Numbered from the stretch's first letter, positions 34,466 through 44,326 are shown. The stretch is 64,000 nucleotides of DNA from Austwickia sp. TVS 96-490-7B (GCF_019331795.1 NZ_JAHPZL010000008.1:712397-776396); one strand, 5' to 3'. Notes: generated by a model not told the origin, from the sequence alone. Translations and numbers: made by a program.

Positions 34466-35860
34466 ATGGCTGACTTCGATGTGGTGGTCCTGGGCGCCGG
34501 CCCGGGTGGATATGTGGCGGCAATCCGGGCAGCACAGCTCGGCAAGAAGGTCGCCGTAGTAGAGAAGAAGTACTGGGGCGGTGTGTGCCTCAACGTGGGC
34601 TGCATCCCGAGCAAGGCGTTGTTGAAGAACGCCGAGCTGGCGCACACGCTGACCCACGAAAAGGCCAAGTACGGCATTGAGGGCGATGCCACCATGTCGT
34701 TTGGCCCGACCCACAAGCGGTCCCGCCAGGTCAGCGCGGGCATCGTCAAGGGCGTGCACTTCTTGATGAAGAAAAACAAGATCACTGAAATCGACGGCTG
34801 GGGCACGATCACGTCCCCTACGTCGATGGACGTGGAGTCGGACTCCGGTGAGAAGAAGAGCATCTCCTTCGACAAGTTGATCATCGCTGCTGGTGCGACG
34901 GTGAAGACGATGGGGATCCAGCTGTCCCAGAACGTCGTCACCTACGAAGAGCAGATCCTCGACGAGAACCTGCCGACGTCCATCATCATCGGTGGCTCCG
35001 GCGCGATCGGCGTCGAATTCGCCTACGTCATGGCCAACTTCGGCGTCGATGTGACGATCGTGGAGTTCCTCGACCGGATGGTGCCCACCGAAGACGCCGA
35101 CGTCTCCAAGGAACTGGCTAAGCACTACAAGAAGCTTGGCGTGAAAGTCATGACCGGCACCAAGGTCGAGTCGGTCGAAGACACCGGCTCCGGGGTGCGA
35201 GTCACTGTCTCCCCCGCAGCTGGTGGCGACTCAACGGTGCTCGAGGCGGAGCGGATGCTGACGGCGTTCGGCTTCCAGCCCCGCACGGAGGGCTACGGCT
35301 TGGAGAATCTCGGCGTACAGCTCACTGAGCGCGGTGCGATTGCTGTGGACGACTTCTGCCGCACCAACGTTGACGGCGTCTATGCCATCGGTGACTGCAC
35401 CGGCAAGATGATGCTCGCCCATGTGGCAGAAGCCATGGGCATCGTCGCAGCGGAGACCATCGCAGGCGCCGAGACCATGCCGGTGGACTATGTCAACATC
35501 CCCCGGGCGACTTACTGCCACCCGCAGATAGCTTCCATGGGCTTGACCGAAGCCCAGGCGAAGGACGCCGGCCACGAGGTGAAGACGGCGAGCTTCCCGT
35601 TCACCGCTAACGGCAAAGCACAGGGCCTCGGCGAGGGTGTCGGTTTCGTCAAAGTCGTCGCCGACGCCAAGTACCACGAGATCCTCGGTGTCCACATGAT
35701 CGGCCCGGACGTCACTGAACTGTTGCCCGCCGCGAGCGTTGCCAAGCAGTGGGATCTCACCGCAGATGAGGTCAGCCGCACCGTATTCGCCCACCCCACC
35801 TTGGGTGAAGCCCTCAAGGAAGCCATGCATGGCATCGCTGGGCACATGATCAACTTCTGA
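34466..35860 (+). CDS. lpd: Dihydrolipoyl dehydrogenase
   Basis: 464 residues, full length. FAD site [14 protein letters not shown] (7-20), redox disulfide [13 protein letters not shown] (about 38-50), NAD site [13 protein letters not shown], second FAD site [10 protein letters not shown], and the C-terminal His-Glu pair in [10 protein letters not shown]. It is the E3 flavoprotein of the pyruvate and 2-oxoglutarate dehydrogenase complexes and may also form part of the peroxide defence with AhpC/DlaT as in mycobacteria. A strong terminator follows. Its last 44 bases are repeated exactly at 37237-37280, beyond the radical SAM gene. Confidence 0.95.
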   Translation: MADFDVVVLGAGPGGYVAAIRAAQLGKKVAVVEKKYWGGVCLNVGCIPSKALLKNAELAHTLTHEKAKYGIEGDATMSFGPTHKRSRQVSAGIVKGVHFLMKKNKITEIDGWGTITSPTSMDVESDSGEKKSISFDKLIIAAGATVKTMGIQLSQNVVTYEEQILDENLPTSIIIGGSGAIGVEFAYVMANFGVDVTIVEFLDRMVPTEDADVSKELAKHYKKLGVKVMTGTKVESVEDTGSGVRVTVSPAAGGDSTVLEAERMLTAFGFQPRTEGYGLENLGVQLTERGAIAVDDFCRTNVDGVYAIGDCTGKMMLAHVAEAMGIVAAETIAGAETMPVDYVNIPRATYCHPQIASMGLTEAQAKDAGHEVKTASFPFTANGKAQGLGEGVGFVKVVADAKYHEILGVHMIGPDVTELLPAASVAKQWDLTADEVSRTVFAHPTLGEALKEAMHGIAGHMINF

Positions 35861-35862
35861 TC
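35819..35862 (+). repeat. 44-bp direct repeat, copy 1 (lpd 3' end)
   Basis: Covers the last 14 codons and stop of lpd. Identical to 37237-37280. Its limits sit at a gene 3' end, the usual place for attachment sites of integrating elements. Confidence 0.85.
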
Positions 35863-35875
35863 TCAGCGCTACCTA

Positions 35876-35927
35876 AGACTAGATCCGGTCTGCACACCTG
35901 GCTTTGCGTGCAGACCGGATCTAGTCT
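35876..35927. terminator. Strong bidirectional hairpin after lpd
   Basis: Perfect 20-base arms (35876-35895 and 35908-35927) with a 12-base loop. It lies between the convergent lpd and radical SAM genes and can serve both. No T-run. Confidence 0.85.
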
Positions 35928-35940
35928 CTGCTACAGCAGA

Positions 35941-36966
35941 TCAGTTCAAAATCCGAGGCAGCCCTCTCGTGACCGGACAGGTTGCACAGACACGGTCAGT
36001 GAGTTCTCCCGTGCGATCGGCGAAACCGCGTCGCAAGCGGACCATCTGCAACGAGTTCCATAATTCATCAAAGTCATCCTGAAGAATGTTGCCAATTCCT
36101 GCAGAATCAGAATCCTCCTGGAAATCGCAACTATACAGGGTGCCGTCGATGTCAAAGTCAGCAATGGCGTAGAGATCAAAGCATCCATAATAGGACCGCG
36201 GCAGCCCTTGCAAGCTCGCACGATCAGCCAATTCTTCCGTAAAGGACAAGAAGCAATTGACATGATCCGCCCCATGCTTCCTTGCATATGCGACAACAGC
36301 TTCTTTCTCATGCGCATTAAAGTCAAACTCTATGAACTGGACCTCCACCTTGGTATGAGTGCGTGAAGGATAGCGTCGCCGATACTCCACGATGCGCTCA
36401 AAGTTAGACATCACCCACTCAACATTTCCCCCCTGACGATATTGACCATATACGTCTTGACTCACGCCATCGAGCGCTACAACCAGGTAATCCAGCCCAG
36501 AGTCATGCATCTGCGCAATCGTCTCGTCATTCATCTTAAATGACAGATTAGAACTGATAACGGTGCGGATATTTCGAGAATGAGCGTAAGCCACCATGTC
36601 CCAGATTCTTTTATTCATCAACGGCTCACCCTCATCGTAGAGGATGACTTGAAGCAATGACTTTTCGAGACAGTCAATGATCTGACGGAAGGTCTCCATC
36701 GCCATCATCCCTTTGGGGCGGATATACTCCCTAATTCCCTCCTTGTCGGCATGAATAAGACAAGCTGGGCAAGATAAATTACAAAGGGAGCATGGATTGA
36801 TGCGCGCAAAGATGGGGCGAGACTTGACTGTCTCTTCGCGCCCTTTCATGTCACTGATCAAGCGCGCTAGATTGGCCGCCCGAACAGGGTTGAGATGCTG
36901 TGCAGCGGACAGATGGCGGGCGACGCGGCGACGCAGAGTTTTATACTCACTGACGGTAGCTGACAT
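35941..36966 (-). CDS. Radical SAM/SPASM-type enzyme of unknown substrate
   Basis: 341 residues from ATG 36966 (AAGGAGG seven bases upstream); a GTG directly before it is an alternative. The cluster motif CNLSCPAC is within CSLCNLSCPAC (about 59-69). Then come VILYDEGEPLMNKRIW, VISSNLSF, VVALDGVSQDVYGQYRQGG, typical of SPASM-family maturases. The C-terminus has YSCDF and CATCP plus an earlier YYGCFD, enough cysteines for an auxiliary cluster. Codon use is less GC-rich than in the flanking genes, and the gene lies between two copies of the lpd 3' end, so transfer is likely. No precursor peptide or partner is certain. RiPP, cofactor or sugar modification are all possible. Confidence 0.78.
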   Translation of the reverse strand: MSATVSEYKTLRRRVARHLSAAQHLNPVRAANLARLISDMKGREETVKSRPIFARINPCSLCNLSCPACLIHADKEGIREYIRPKGMMAMETFRQIIDCLEKSLLQVILYDEGEPLMNKRIWDMVAYAHSRNIRTVISSNLSFKMNDETIAQMHDSGLDYLVVALDGVSQDVYGQYRQGGNVEWVMSNFERIVEYRRRYPSRTHTKVEVQFIEFDFNAHEKEAVVAYARKHGADHVNCFLSFTEELADRASLQGLPRSYYGCFDLYAIADFDIDGTLYSCDFQEDSDSAGIGNILQDDFDELWNSLQMVRLRRGFADRTGELTDRVCATCPVTRGLPRILN

Positions 36967-37090
36967 CACAAAGCCTCCTTGAACACAGGATCACCCCAGA
37001 ACATCCCCATCCGTGCCCCCGGGAGACGCCCCACCAGATTCTTATTGCAGAATTCAGCTGGTGTTTGACTTCTATTCGATGAACAGACAT
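36947..37090 (-). CDS. Doubtful small ORF upstream of the radical SAM gene
   Basis: 47 codons beginning MSVHRIEVKHQLN, with a Trp/Gly/Cys-containing centre (WWGVSRGHGWGC), ending 20 bases inside the radical SAM gene in another frame. It could be a RiPP precursor, but there is no good ribosome binding site and the overlap may be chance. Reported only because the gap would otherwise hold no gene. Confidence 0.15.
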   Translation of the reverse strand: MSVHRIEVKHQLNSAIRIWWGVSRGHGWGCSGVILCSRRLCDVSYRQ

Positions 37091-37179
37091 GTCTCACGAC
37101 TCAGCCCTGGCTCTTGCCGATAGCTGTGAGATCGACTACGGATCAGCTGATGCTGGTGCCACTCAGTGCTGTCCCCAGC

Positions 37180-37280
37180 TCAGATGTGGACAGTCACATC
37201 GTGTTTGCTCACCCCACCCTAGGTGAGGCCTTCAAAGAAGCCATGCATGGCATCGCTGGGCACATGATCAACTTCTGATC
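37180..37280 (+). pseudogene. Duplicated 3' fragment of lpd
   Basis: From 37201 the frame reads [17 protein letters not shown] and on to the same stop as lpd. Before base 37237 most differences from lpd are at third codon positions (GTG/GTA, TTT/TTC, GCT/GCC, GAG/GAA, AAA/AAG), with one Leu-to-Phe change; similarity fades left of about 37200. From 37237 identity is complete for 44 bases. Third-position differences suggest a copy that came from a functional lpd of a related genome. Confidence 0.75.
37237..37280 (+). repeat. 44-bp direct repeat, copy 2
   Basis: Exact copy of 35819-35862; the two copies bracket about 1.37 kb that contain one hairpin, the radical SAM gene and a 210-base spacer. 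Confidence 0.85.
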
Positions 37281-37314
37281 GATCCGGGTACGACGGACGC
37301 GCCGTACCTCACAC

Positions 37315-37353
37315 CACAGCCGGGTCGTCTCCCTGGGAGGCGACCCGGCTGTG
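37315..37353. terminator. Hairpin between the lpd fragment and ppc
   Basis: Perfect 13-base arms (37315-37327 and 37341-37353); the loop can form an additional CTCCC/GGGAG stem. It lies just after the ppc stop codon on the minus strand and after the lpd fragment on the plus strand. Confidence 0.8.
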
Positions 37354-37374
37354 ATACGTCGTACCAGCTGGGGA

Positions 37375-40080
37375 TCAGCCGGTGTTTTGCAATCCAGCAG
37401 CAGCACCGTTCATGGTGAGCAGCAGTACCGTGCGCCACGCCTGTTTGGTCGCGTCATCCAGATCAGCCAGAGCCTCCGGGGTGTGCAGCAACCGCAAGAC
37501 TCGGATCTGCACATGCGACAAGGCGTTGATATATGGACGCCGCAGCTCGATGGCGTCATGCAAGTGCGGCTTGTGACCGAGCAGTTCGTCCTGGCCGAGT
37601 ACCTGCAGCACCCACATGCGGGTCAGATCCAGTTCGGCGAGGATCACCTCGACAAGATCGGGATGTCCGCCCAACTCCAGGAAGGCTTGCGCCAACGCCC
37701 GATCGGACTTGGCAAGGCTCATTTCTGCCACATCAATGAGCGAGGCAAACAGCGGCCAGTCACGGTAGGCATCCCGCAGCACCGTCAGGTCACCGACAGC
37801 AGCTAGGCCCGACCCCAAGCCATACCATCCGGGGATGTTGACGCGGGCCTGAGCCCACGCGAACACCCAGGGAATGGCGCGCAGATCGTCCAAAGATCGG
37901 CCGCTCTCCACACCACTACGACGCGAGGGACGCGACCCCAGCCGCAACTCCCCCAATTCGTCTAACGGGCTGGCCTGGGCCAGGAGATCAGCGATGCCCG
38001 GTGACTCCACCAACTGTCGGTACGCCCGCATGGACGCATCGTCGATCGTCGCCGCCAGATCTGCGTAAGCCACCGCCATGTCGTCCCGGCGCTGGGCCCG
38101 CCCTGGCGCGTCGGTGAGTAACACGGCGCTGGTCAGGCGCTCTAGGTGGCGTTGAGCGATGGTGACATCGGCGTACCGAGCGGCAATCACCTCACCCTGC
38201 TCGGTGACCTTGAAGCGTCCGTCGACTGAGCCGGTGGGTTGCGCCAGGATTGCCCGGTGCAGCGGGCCGCCGCCTCGACCCAACGAGCCACCGCGACCGT
38301 GGAAAAGTGTCAGCTTGACCTGTTGCTGCTCTGCCCAGGACACCAGCGCTGATTGAGCGCGGTCGAGGGTCAGCGTGGCGCTGGCTGGCCCAACGTCCTT
38401 CGCTGAGTCCGAATACCCCAACATCACTTCGACATGTCGGGCGGTGCTGTCCAACCAGGTGCGGGTGCTCGCCAACGCCACCCAGTCCTGCAAGGTGCCC
38501 TCAGCATGGCGCAGGTCCTCACCCGTTTCGAAGAGAGGTACGACGTCCAGGCGTAGTGGGCGATCGCCCACGGCCAGCCGTGCGAGTGCTCGCACCGCTA
38601 CCAGATGGGCGGCGCTTTGGCTGAAGCTAACGACATATCGGCCGCAGCATCGCGGACCCCATCGTTCTTGCAGCCAGGCCATCACCCGCACGGTGTCCAG
38701 CACCTCCACGGTGCGTTCGGACAAGTCAGCGTGCCGACGTCCCGTCGCCCCCTTCGGCCAGCCTTCAGTGGCCAACCGGTCCAGGAAGTCCGCATCATGG
38801 GCGGCCGCAGCTGGGTCGTCCACGTCAGGAAGTCCGGTGAGCAACTCCACCAAAGCGGCTTCGTGCACTGCGCTGTGTTGACGTACTTCCAGCTCAGCCA
38901 AGTGAAAACCGAATGTCTCGACCAGCCAGATGAGTTGTTGCAACTCACCAGTGGCAGCGCGGGTGTCACCCGCAGTGTCCAGACTCTGCTGGACGAGGCG
39001 AAGATCGGTGAGCATCTCTTCGGGATCTCGGTACGCCATTCCGGCTTTCTCAGCACGCGTCAATTCCAGGCGCGCCACCACGACCAGCATCTTCTGCCGG
39101 TGGGGCTCCCCAGGGGAGTCTTTGACGACCTGAGTCATCACCTCGGGTAGCCGCACCGCATCGTTGGCCAACGACTCGACCAGTGCGTCTGACGGTGGCG
39201 TGCTCATCTCGTCCATCGTCAGGTTTCGGGCGATTCGGTCGGCATGTCCTGCGAGGGCCGCCAACGCGTGTCGTGCCTGCGCGGCCATGGTGCGTTGGGT
39301 GACATCGGCCGTGACATACGGGTTGCCGTCGCGGTCACCGCCGACCCAGCTGCCAAAACGCACGAAGGCCGGGGGCATGTGCGTCGTTCCCAATCCAGCG
39401 TGGACCGACCGATAGAGCCGGGGCACGGCTCGGAACAACGTCTGGTCGAAGACGGTGAGGATCGTCTTGACCTCGTCCTCCGGTTCGGGGCGGGTCCGCC
39501 GTAACGTGGAGGTGCGTTGCAGGATGTCGATGTCCTCCAACATCCGTCGCTGCGCGAACTCTCGTTCGAGACCAGCCGACCACGGGTCGTCGTATCGGTC
39601 GAGTTGCTCGGAGATCCGCGCCAACGCAGTGGACACTGCTCGACGACGCGCCTCGGTGGGATGCGCGGTCAACACCGGATGGATCCGCAGGTCCGCGACG
39701 CGCTGGACGGCGTCGTCACCGATCTCGGCGAGCGCTGCCCCCACGCCGCCTTCCTCGACACCTCGGCCGAAGTCGGCGACTTCAGCCCGCAGGGAACGGG
39801 CCCGGAGCCGTTCGTCGGCGAGGTTGGTCAGGTGCAGGTGGACGGTGACGGCTCGTGCGAGTGATGTCGCCTGTTCGTGGTCGAGGGCTTCGACGATCTC
39901 GCGAGCGCGGGTGAATGCCGCACCGTCAGAGGTGTCGGAGGCTGCCTGGACCAGGGTGTTCATCAGTTCCACCAGGTCGTCACGCCCGGCTTCATGCAGG
40001 ACCGTCGCGTGGAGCGAGGTGAGCAGCTCCAGATCCTTGTGGATTCCGGGGATCTCCGGTGCTGTCGGGACGAGACTCAT
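37375..40080 (-). CDS. ppc: Phosphoenolpyruvate carboxylase
   Basis: 901 residues from ATG 40080; two further ATGs up to 40113 are in frame and none has a clear ribosome binding site. Active-site motifs: VLTAHPTEARRRA (His catalytic), GGDRDGNPYVT, VMLGYSDSAKDVG, and the glycine loop GRGGSLGRGGGP. The C-terminus ends NTG as usual for the family. It carboxylates PEP to oxaloacetate, refilling the citric acid cycle. In a cell using ethylmalonyl-CoA-type reactions it can also link C3 and C4 pools. It is monocistronic, with its own hairpin after the stop. Confidence 0.95.
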   Translation of the reverse strand: MSLVPTAPEIPGIHKDLELLTSLHATVLHEAGRDDLVELMNTLVQAASDTSDGAAFTRAREIVEALDHEQATSLARAVTVHLHLTNLADERLRARSLRAEVADFGRGVEEGGVGAALAEIGDDAVQRVADLRIHPVLTAHPTEARRRAVSTALARISEQLDRYDDPWSAGLEREFAQRRMLEDIDILQRTSTLRRTRPEPEDEVKTILTVFDQTLFRAVPRLYRSVHAGLGTTHMPPAFVRFGSWVGGDRDGNPYVTADVTQRTMAAQARHALAALAGHADRIARNLTMDEMSTPPSDALVESLANDAVRLPEVMTQVVKDSPGEPHRQKMLVVVARLELTRAEKAGMAYRDPEEMLTDLRLVQQSLDTAGDTRAATGELQQLIWLVETFGFHLAELEVRQHSAVHEAALVELLTGLPDVDDPAAAAHDADFLDRLATEGWPKGATGRRHADLSERTVEVLDTVRVMAWLQERWGPRCCGRYVVSFSQSAAHLVAVRALARLAVGDRPLRLDVVPLFETGEDLRHAEGTLQDWVALASTRTWLDSTARHVEVMLGYSDSAKDVGPASATLTLDRAQSALVSWAEQQQVKLTLFHGRGGSLGRGGGPLHRAILAQPTGSVDGRFKVTEQGEVIAARYADVTIAQRHLERLTSAVLLTDAPGRAQRRDDMAVAYADLAATIDDASMRAYRQLVESPGIADLLAQASPLDELGELRLGSRPSRRSGVESGRSLDDLRAIPWVFAWAQARVNIPGWYGLGSGLAAVGDLTVLRDAYRDWPLFASLIDVAEMSLAKSDRALAQAFLELGGHPDLVEVILAELDLTRMWVLQVLGQDELLGHKPHLHDAIELRRPYINALSHVQIRVLRLLHTPEALADLDDATKQAWRTVLLLTMNGAAAGLQNTG

Positions 40081-40338
40081 GGCGCCCATGCTAGGAACGA
40101 AACGGGTCGTCACCCAATCGGCCTGGGGAACGGGAGCGTCTGTGTGGTGGGTACGGCGTCTCGGTCATCGTCCAGGTGTGGTTGTCGGGCCGTGAGGAAT
40201 GAGGTGCGCGGCGGCCTTCAGGTAGCTGTGCTTTGACGTCCAGTAAGCACTGTTCCGGCCGTGTTAATGTTCGCGGCTGTCGTCGTGGCCTGCAGGTTCA
40301 GGGTCATGGCCTGTCGATCATCGATCTGGGGAGAGCAG

Positions 40339-41223
40339 ATGTCTTTGTGGGAGCCACCGGCAACGTCGTTCGTGCATGCGATGGGGTCGGCGCGTCGGCC
40401 GACCGGTCCGATCGTGGGGGTGGTGGTCGCGGCGGTGGTCGCTGTGGCCGGGGCGATGGTCACGACCTTGCCCACCGGGAGCGACCTTGCTGACAAGGCG
40501 TTGATGGCGGTGGGGTTCTTGATGTCGTTGGTGCTGTTAGGGGTGTGGGTTCGATTCCGCGAAGGACGTGACCTTCGATCGCTGGGTCTGGCCCGCTCCC
40601 ATGCCAGACATCACGCGCGGCGGGGTGCGCTCATAGGTATCGCCATGATGAGTGTGATCGTGATGGGGATCGTCGTCACTGGTCAGGCGACTCTGGGAGA
40701 GATCTCCCCCGCAGCGATCCTTCCGGTGGCGTTGTTCCTCCCCGCCTACTTAGTCCAGGGCGGCACCGAGGAAATCATCACCCGAGGGTTCCTGATGCAG
40801 GTGTTGGACCATCGGTGGGGGCTGAAAGCAGCCATTGTGGGCCAGGCGGTGTTCTTCACCGCGCTGCACGGCACCGCTGACGGGATCGGCCCGGTCGGCG
40901 TGATCAACCTGGTCCTGATCGCGGTGTTCTTCGCAGTGTGGGCGTTGTGGGAAAACGGGCTGTGGGGAGTGTGCGCTTTCCACGCCACATGGAACTGGTG
41001 CCAGAGCCACCTGTGGGGTGAGACGACCTCGGGGATCGAAGCGAAAACTTTCTTGATTCAGCTGACCTCCGATCCGAGCTCCAACACTCTGATCACCGGC
41101 GGTCAATTTGGCCCTGAAGGTAGCCTCTTCGTCACTGTGATCATGACAGCGAGCATCTGGTATCTGGTGCGGGCGATGCGCCAGAACCGCGCCGCAGTCA
41201 CTCCGCCCGGCTCCGACTGCTAA
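40339..41223 (+). CDS. CPBP family intramembrane metalloprotease
   Basis: 294 residues from ATG 40339, preceded by GGGGAGAG. About eight membrane helices. The conserved GGTEEIITRGFLM carries the paired Glu and the Arg, FFTALHG the first His and FHATWNW the second His with Asn. This is the ABI/CPBP (CAAX protease-like) family, in bacteria linked to processing of peptides or regulators in the membrane. Its 3' end overlaps the convergent ThrE-like gene by 26 bases. Substrate unknown. Confidence 0.85.
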   Translation: MSLWEPPATSFVHAMGSARRPTGPIVGVVVAAVVAVAGAMVTTLPTGSDLADKALMAVGFLMSLVLLGVWVRFREGRDLRSLGLARSHARHHARRGALIGIAMMSVIVMGIVVTGQATLGEISPAAILPVALFLPAYLVQGGTEEIITRGFLMQVLDHRWGLKAAIVGQAVFFTALHGTADGIGPVGVINLVLIAVFFAVWALWENGLWGVCAFHATWNWCQSHLWGETTSGIEAKTFLIQLTSDPSSNTLITGGQFGPEGSLFVTVIMTASIWYLVRAMRQNRAAVTPPGSDC

Positions 41224-42694
41224 GAGCCCGACCCAACGCTGCGGTCTGCGCCCGGGACCGACCGGCCTCCCCCACCGGTCGGCCCACGTAGGTCCCTAAG
41301 CTCACTCCGGCAGCTAATGCCAAGCCGATGGATGCTGCTGTCGCTAAGGTCCCCAAACCTGAGTCGGCCCCTATTCCGGCGTAGTCGTACAGGCCGCGGT
41401 ACACCATGCCACCGGGAAGCAGTGTGACGATCCCCGCCGTGGTGATCGCCAGCGCTGGCACTCGACAGATCCGGCCCAAAGCTTGCGCCACCAAACCCAC
41501 GGAGAACGCCCCCAGCGCGCTCGCTGGGACCACGGAGAGTGACGCGAAGGTTGCGACGACGTACGTCGCCCAGCCGATCGCGCCGCTGGCCATGGACACC
41601 AGCACGGTGCGCGGACCGGCGTAGGTGGAGATTCCGAAGGCGGCGGAGACCAGCGCGGCCAACATGATTTGGACGGCGACGGACGGCGTGAACGCCGTAC
41701 TGGGTGCGATGTAACCGGGTGCTCCCCACCGGGCACCTGCGCCGAGGACCACGAGGATCCCGACGACCACACCCAAGGTGAGCAGGAGCACTTCGAAGGC
41801 TCGCCCAGTGGCGGTGACGTAGTAGCCGTCGATGGCGTCCTGGGCGGCGCCGACGAGTTGCAGACCGGCGAGGAGCACCACGATCGCGGCGGTGACGACG
41901 ATGGACGGGGATACTTCAGCGAAACCGGGAACGTGATGGGCGCGGGCATACATCAAAGCCACGGCCACCGCCGTGGGGATCGCTCCGCCGACGATCTGAC
42001 CGAAGAATGCTGCTAGGCGCCGTTGGAAGACCCACAGCAAGGAGCGGTCGATGACGGTGGCGGTGACAACGGTGATGCAGATCTCCAGCAGAGTCCCGTT
42101 AAGTAGTGCAGCGACGAAACCTGCGAGGACCGCATTGGCGGCGGTCACCACGGCCCGGCGGTAGGGGTGGGGGCGTTGCATGATCGCAGTGAACCGACGG
42201 CGGGCTTCCTCAACGGGCACCGGATCCACGGCCAGTTCGGCGACGAGGTCTTGGATGCGTCCGAGACGGTCGAAGTCACTGGTGCGGCTGGAAACGACCC
42301 GCATGATGGTCACCGGGTCGTCGGTGGCGCCGCGGTGGTGGGACACCGTGATGGAGGTGTAGGTGACGTCGACGTGCACTGAACGCAATCCGTAGGCCCG
42401 GACCAGTTGCAACGCGGTGGCGGTGACATCTGCGGCGGATGACCCTGTGGTCAGCAAGGCTTCGGCGATCCGCATGGTCAGGTCGATGACGGCGCGAGCG
42501 CGGGCTTCTTCCACACCGTCGGAGACGGCTTGCAGTCGCATCCCCCAGGTGGGTGGTGACCCTTCGACAGCATGCCTGATCCGGGAACGCAACCCGGGGA
42601 GTCTGGTGCCGGTAGCGCGGGGCGCTTTCGGGGGCATCAGAGGTGGTGCGTCGGTGGTTTTTTGGCTGTCGTGTTCGCGGTGTCCCCCCGTCAT
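41198..42694 (-). CDS. ThrE-type threonine/serine exporter family protein
   Basis: 498 residues from ATG 42694, directly after a run of G; an in-frame start at 42841 would overlap the divergent peptidase gene. A soluble domain of about 120 residues (LTMRIAEALLTTGSSAADV, VDVTYTSITVSHHRG) precedes ten membrane segments, the layout of single-chain ThrE of Corynebacterium. The region HPYRRAVVTAANAVLAGFVAALL starts the membrane part. It likely exports threonine or serine with proton exchange; the substrate is by family only. Confidence 0.82.
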   Translation of the reverse strand: MTGGHREHDSQKTTDAPPLMPPKAPRATGTRLPGLRSRIRHAVEGSPPTWGMRLQAVSDGVEEARARAVIDLTMRIAEALLTTGSSAADVTATALQLVRAYGLRSVHVDVTYTSITVSHHRGATDDPVTIMRVVSSRTSDFDRLGRIQDLVAELAVDPVPVEEARRRFTAIMQRPHPYRRAVVTAANAVLAGFVAALLNGTLLEICITVVTATVIDRSLLWVFQRRLAAFFGQIVGGAIPTAVAVALMYARAHHVPGFAEVSPSIVVTAAIVVLLAGLQLVGAAQDAIDGYYVTATGRAFEVLLLTLGVVVGILVVLGAGARWGAPGYIAPSTAFTPSVAVQIMLAALVSAAFGISTYAGPRTVLVSMASGAIGWATYVVATFASLSVVPASALGAFSVGLVAQALGRICRVPALAITTAGIVTLLPGGMVYRGLYDYAGIGADSGLGTLATAASIGLALAAGVSLGTYVGRPVGEAGRSRAQTAALGRALSSRSRAE

Positions 42695-42811
42695 CCCCCC
42701 AGCCTCAGGCAGGGCACCCCTTGAAGGCAAACTCGCTGCTCGACAAGCTATTTCCAGCGCGTCCAGGGAATCCTGAGGACTACCTGCCGGGGTGCGTGAA
42801 AGAGTGGCCGA

Positions 42812-44326
42812 ATGAGCGAGAAGCAGACGAAGGCCGAACACCGGGGGATCCCGGTCACCGAAGAGTTCCGTCGCTACATCGCGTCGGGTTGGGCACCCCG
42901 GAAGGAGGACACCACCCCGCGCGCGTCGGTCGCTGATTACACCGAGCGTCGCAGGCAGGCCTTATCCGAGGCCTTTCCTGGTGAACGGCTGGTGGTCCCG
43001 GCTGGAGGGCTGAAGGTGCGCAGCAACGACTGTGATTACCTGTTCCGTCCGCACAGCGCCTTCGCCCACTTGACCGGGCTGGGCGCCGACCGTGAGCCAG
43101 ATGCCGTGCTGGTGCTGGAACCCGCGGAGGGTGGCGGGCACGAGTCGGTGTTGTATTTCCGGCCAGCATCGGGGCGAGACACCGATGAGTTCTTCGCCGA
43201 CAGTAGATACGGCGAATTCTGGGTCGGTCCCCGGCCGACGTTGGCTTCCACCCAGGTCGAGTTGGGAATCACCACTCGCGATCTGTCGCAATTCGAGACT
43301 GAGGTCGGTAAAGACGTCGGGACCGTGCAGGTGCGGGTGGTCCGGGACGCCGATGTCGTCGTCACGGCCCAGGTGGACACGGTGCGCGCGACCGTATGTC
43401 AGGACGAAGGCGTCGCTGAGCAGGCCCACCAAGAGGCGGTCACTGCGGATCAGGAATTGGCTCGTTTCCTCTCAACCTTGCGGCTGTGCAAGGACGACTG
43501 GGAAGCCGAGCAGATGCGCCAGGCGTGCGCGGCGACAGCGCGAGCCTTCGAAGCCGTAGTGGCGGAATTCCCGGAGGCTGTCCGACGCGGCCGGGGTGAG
43601 CGGTGGATCGAGGGGACCTTCAACCGGACCGCCCGCCATGAAGGCAACGGGGTCGGTTATGAGTCGATCTGCGCGGCAGCTGATCACGCAAACACCCTGC
43701 ATTGGGTGCGCAACACTGGCGATGTCCGCCCGGGCGATCTGGTCCTGTTGGACGCTGGCATCGAGATGGATTCGCTGTTTACCGCGGACATCACCCGGAC
43801 GTTGCCGGTGGACGGACGGTTCACTGCGGCGCAACGACAGGTGTACGACGCCGTATTCGCCGCGCAGTCAGCAGGGATTGCCGCGGTGCGTCCGGGAGCG
43901 AAATTCAAAGATGTGCACGCCGCAGCGATCCGGGTGATCGCCGAGCACCTCTATGCCTGGGGCATGCTCCCTGATGGTGTTGACGTGGAGCACGCTTTGG
44001 ATCCGCAGCGTGGCGCGTGGCATCGGCGCTGGATGGTCCATGGCACCAGCCACCACCTCGGCTTAGATGTGCACGATTGTGCGTTGGCGCTGCGCGAGGA
44101 CTACATGGACGCTGACCTGCGTCCCGGAATGGTCCTGACGGTGGAGCCGGGGCTCTACTTCAAAGAGGACGACTTGTTGGTGCCGGAGGATTGGCGAGGC
44201 ATCGGGGTACGTATCGAAGATGACGTCATGGTCACCGAGGATGGGTGCGAATTGTTGAGCCATCACCTGCCGCGTTCGGCTGAGGACGTGGAAGCGTGGA
44301 TGGCGACGGTGCTGCCGCACAGCTAA
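42812..44326 (+). CDS. pepP: Xaa-Pro aminopeptidase (aminopeptidase P)
   Basis: 504 residues. An N-terminal AMP domain (LFRPHSAFAHLTGLG) is followed by the pita-bread catalytic domain. Metal ligands: Asp in LLDAGIEMD, Asp in FTADITRTLP, His in HGTSHHLGLDVHD, Glu in LTVEPGLYF and Glu in GIGVRIEDDV. It removes N-terminal residues preceding proline in cytoplasmic peptides. The region between it and the ThrE-like gene holds both promoters. Followed by a strong hairpin. Confidence 0.92.
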   Translation: MSEKQTKAEHRGIPVTEEFRRYIASGWAPRKEDTTPRASVADYTERRRQALSEAFPGERLVVPAGGLKVRSNDCDYLFRPHSAFAHLTGLGADREPDAVLVLEPAEGGGHESVLYFRPASGRDTDEFFADSRYGEFWVGPRPTLASTQVELGITTRDLSQFETEVGKDVGTVQVRVVRDADVVVTAQVDTVRATVCQDEGVAEQAHQEAVTADQELARFLSTLRLCKDDWEAEQMRQACAATARAFEAVVAEFPEAVRRGRGERWIEGTFNRTARHEGNGVGYESICAAADHANTLHWVRNTGDVRPGDLVLLDAGIEMDSLFTADITRTLPVDGRFTAAQRQVYDAVFAAQSAGIAAVRPGAKFKDVHAAAIRVIAEHLYAWGMLPDGVDVEHALDPQRGAWHRRWMVHGTSHHLGLDVHDCALALREDYMDADLRPGMVLTVEPGLYFKEDDLLVPEDWRGIGVRIEDDVMVTEDGCELLSHHLPRSAEDVEAWMATVLPHS

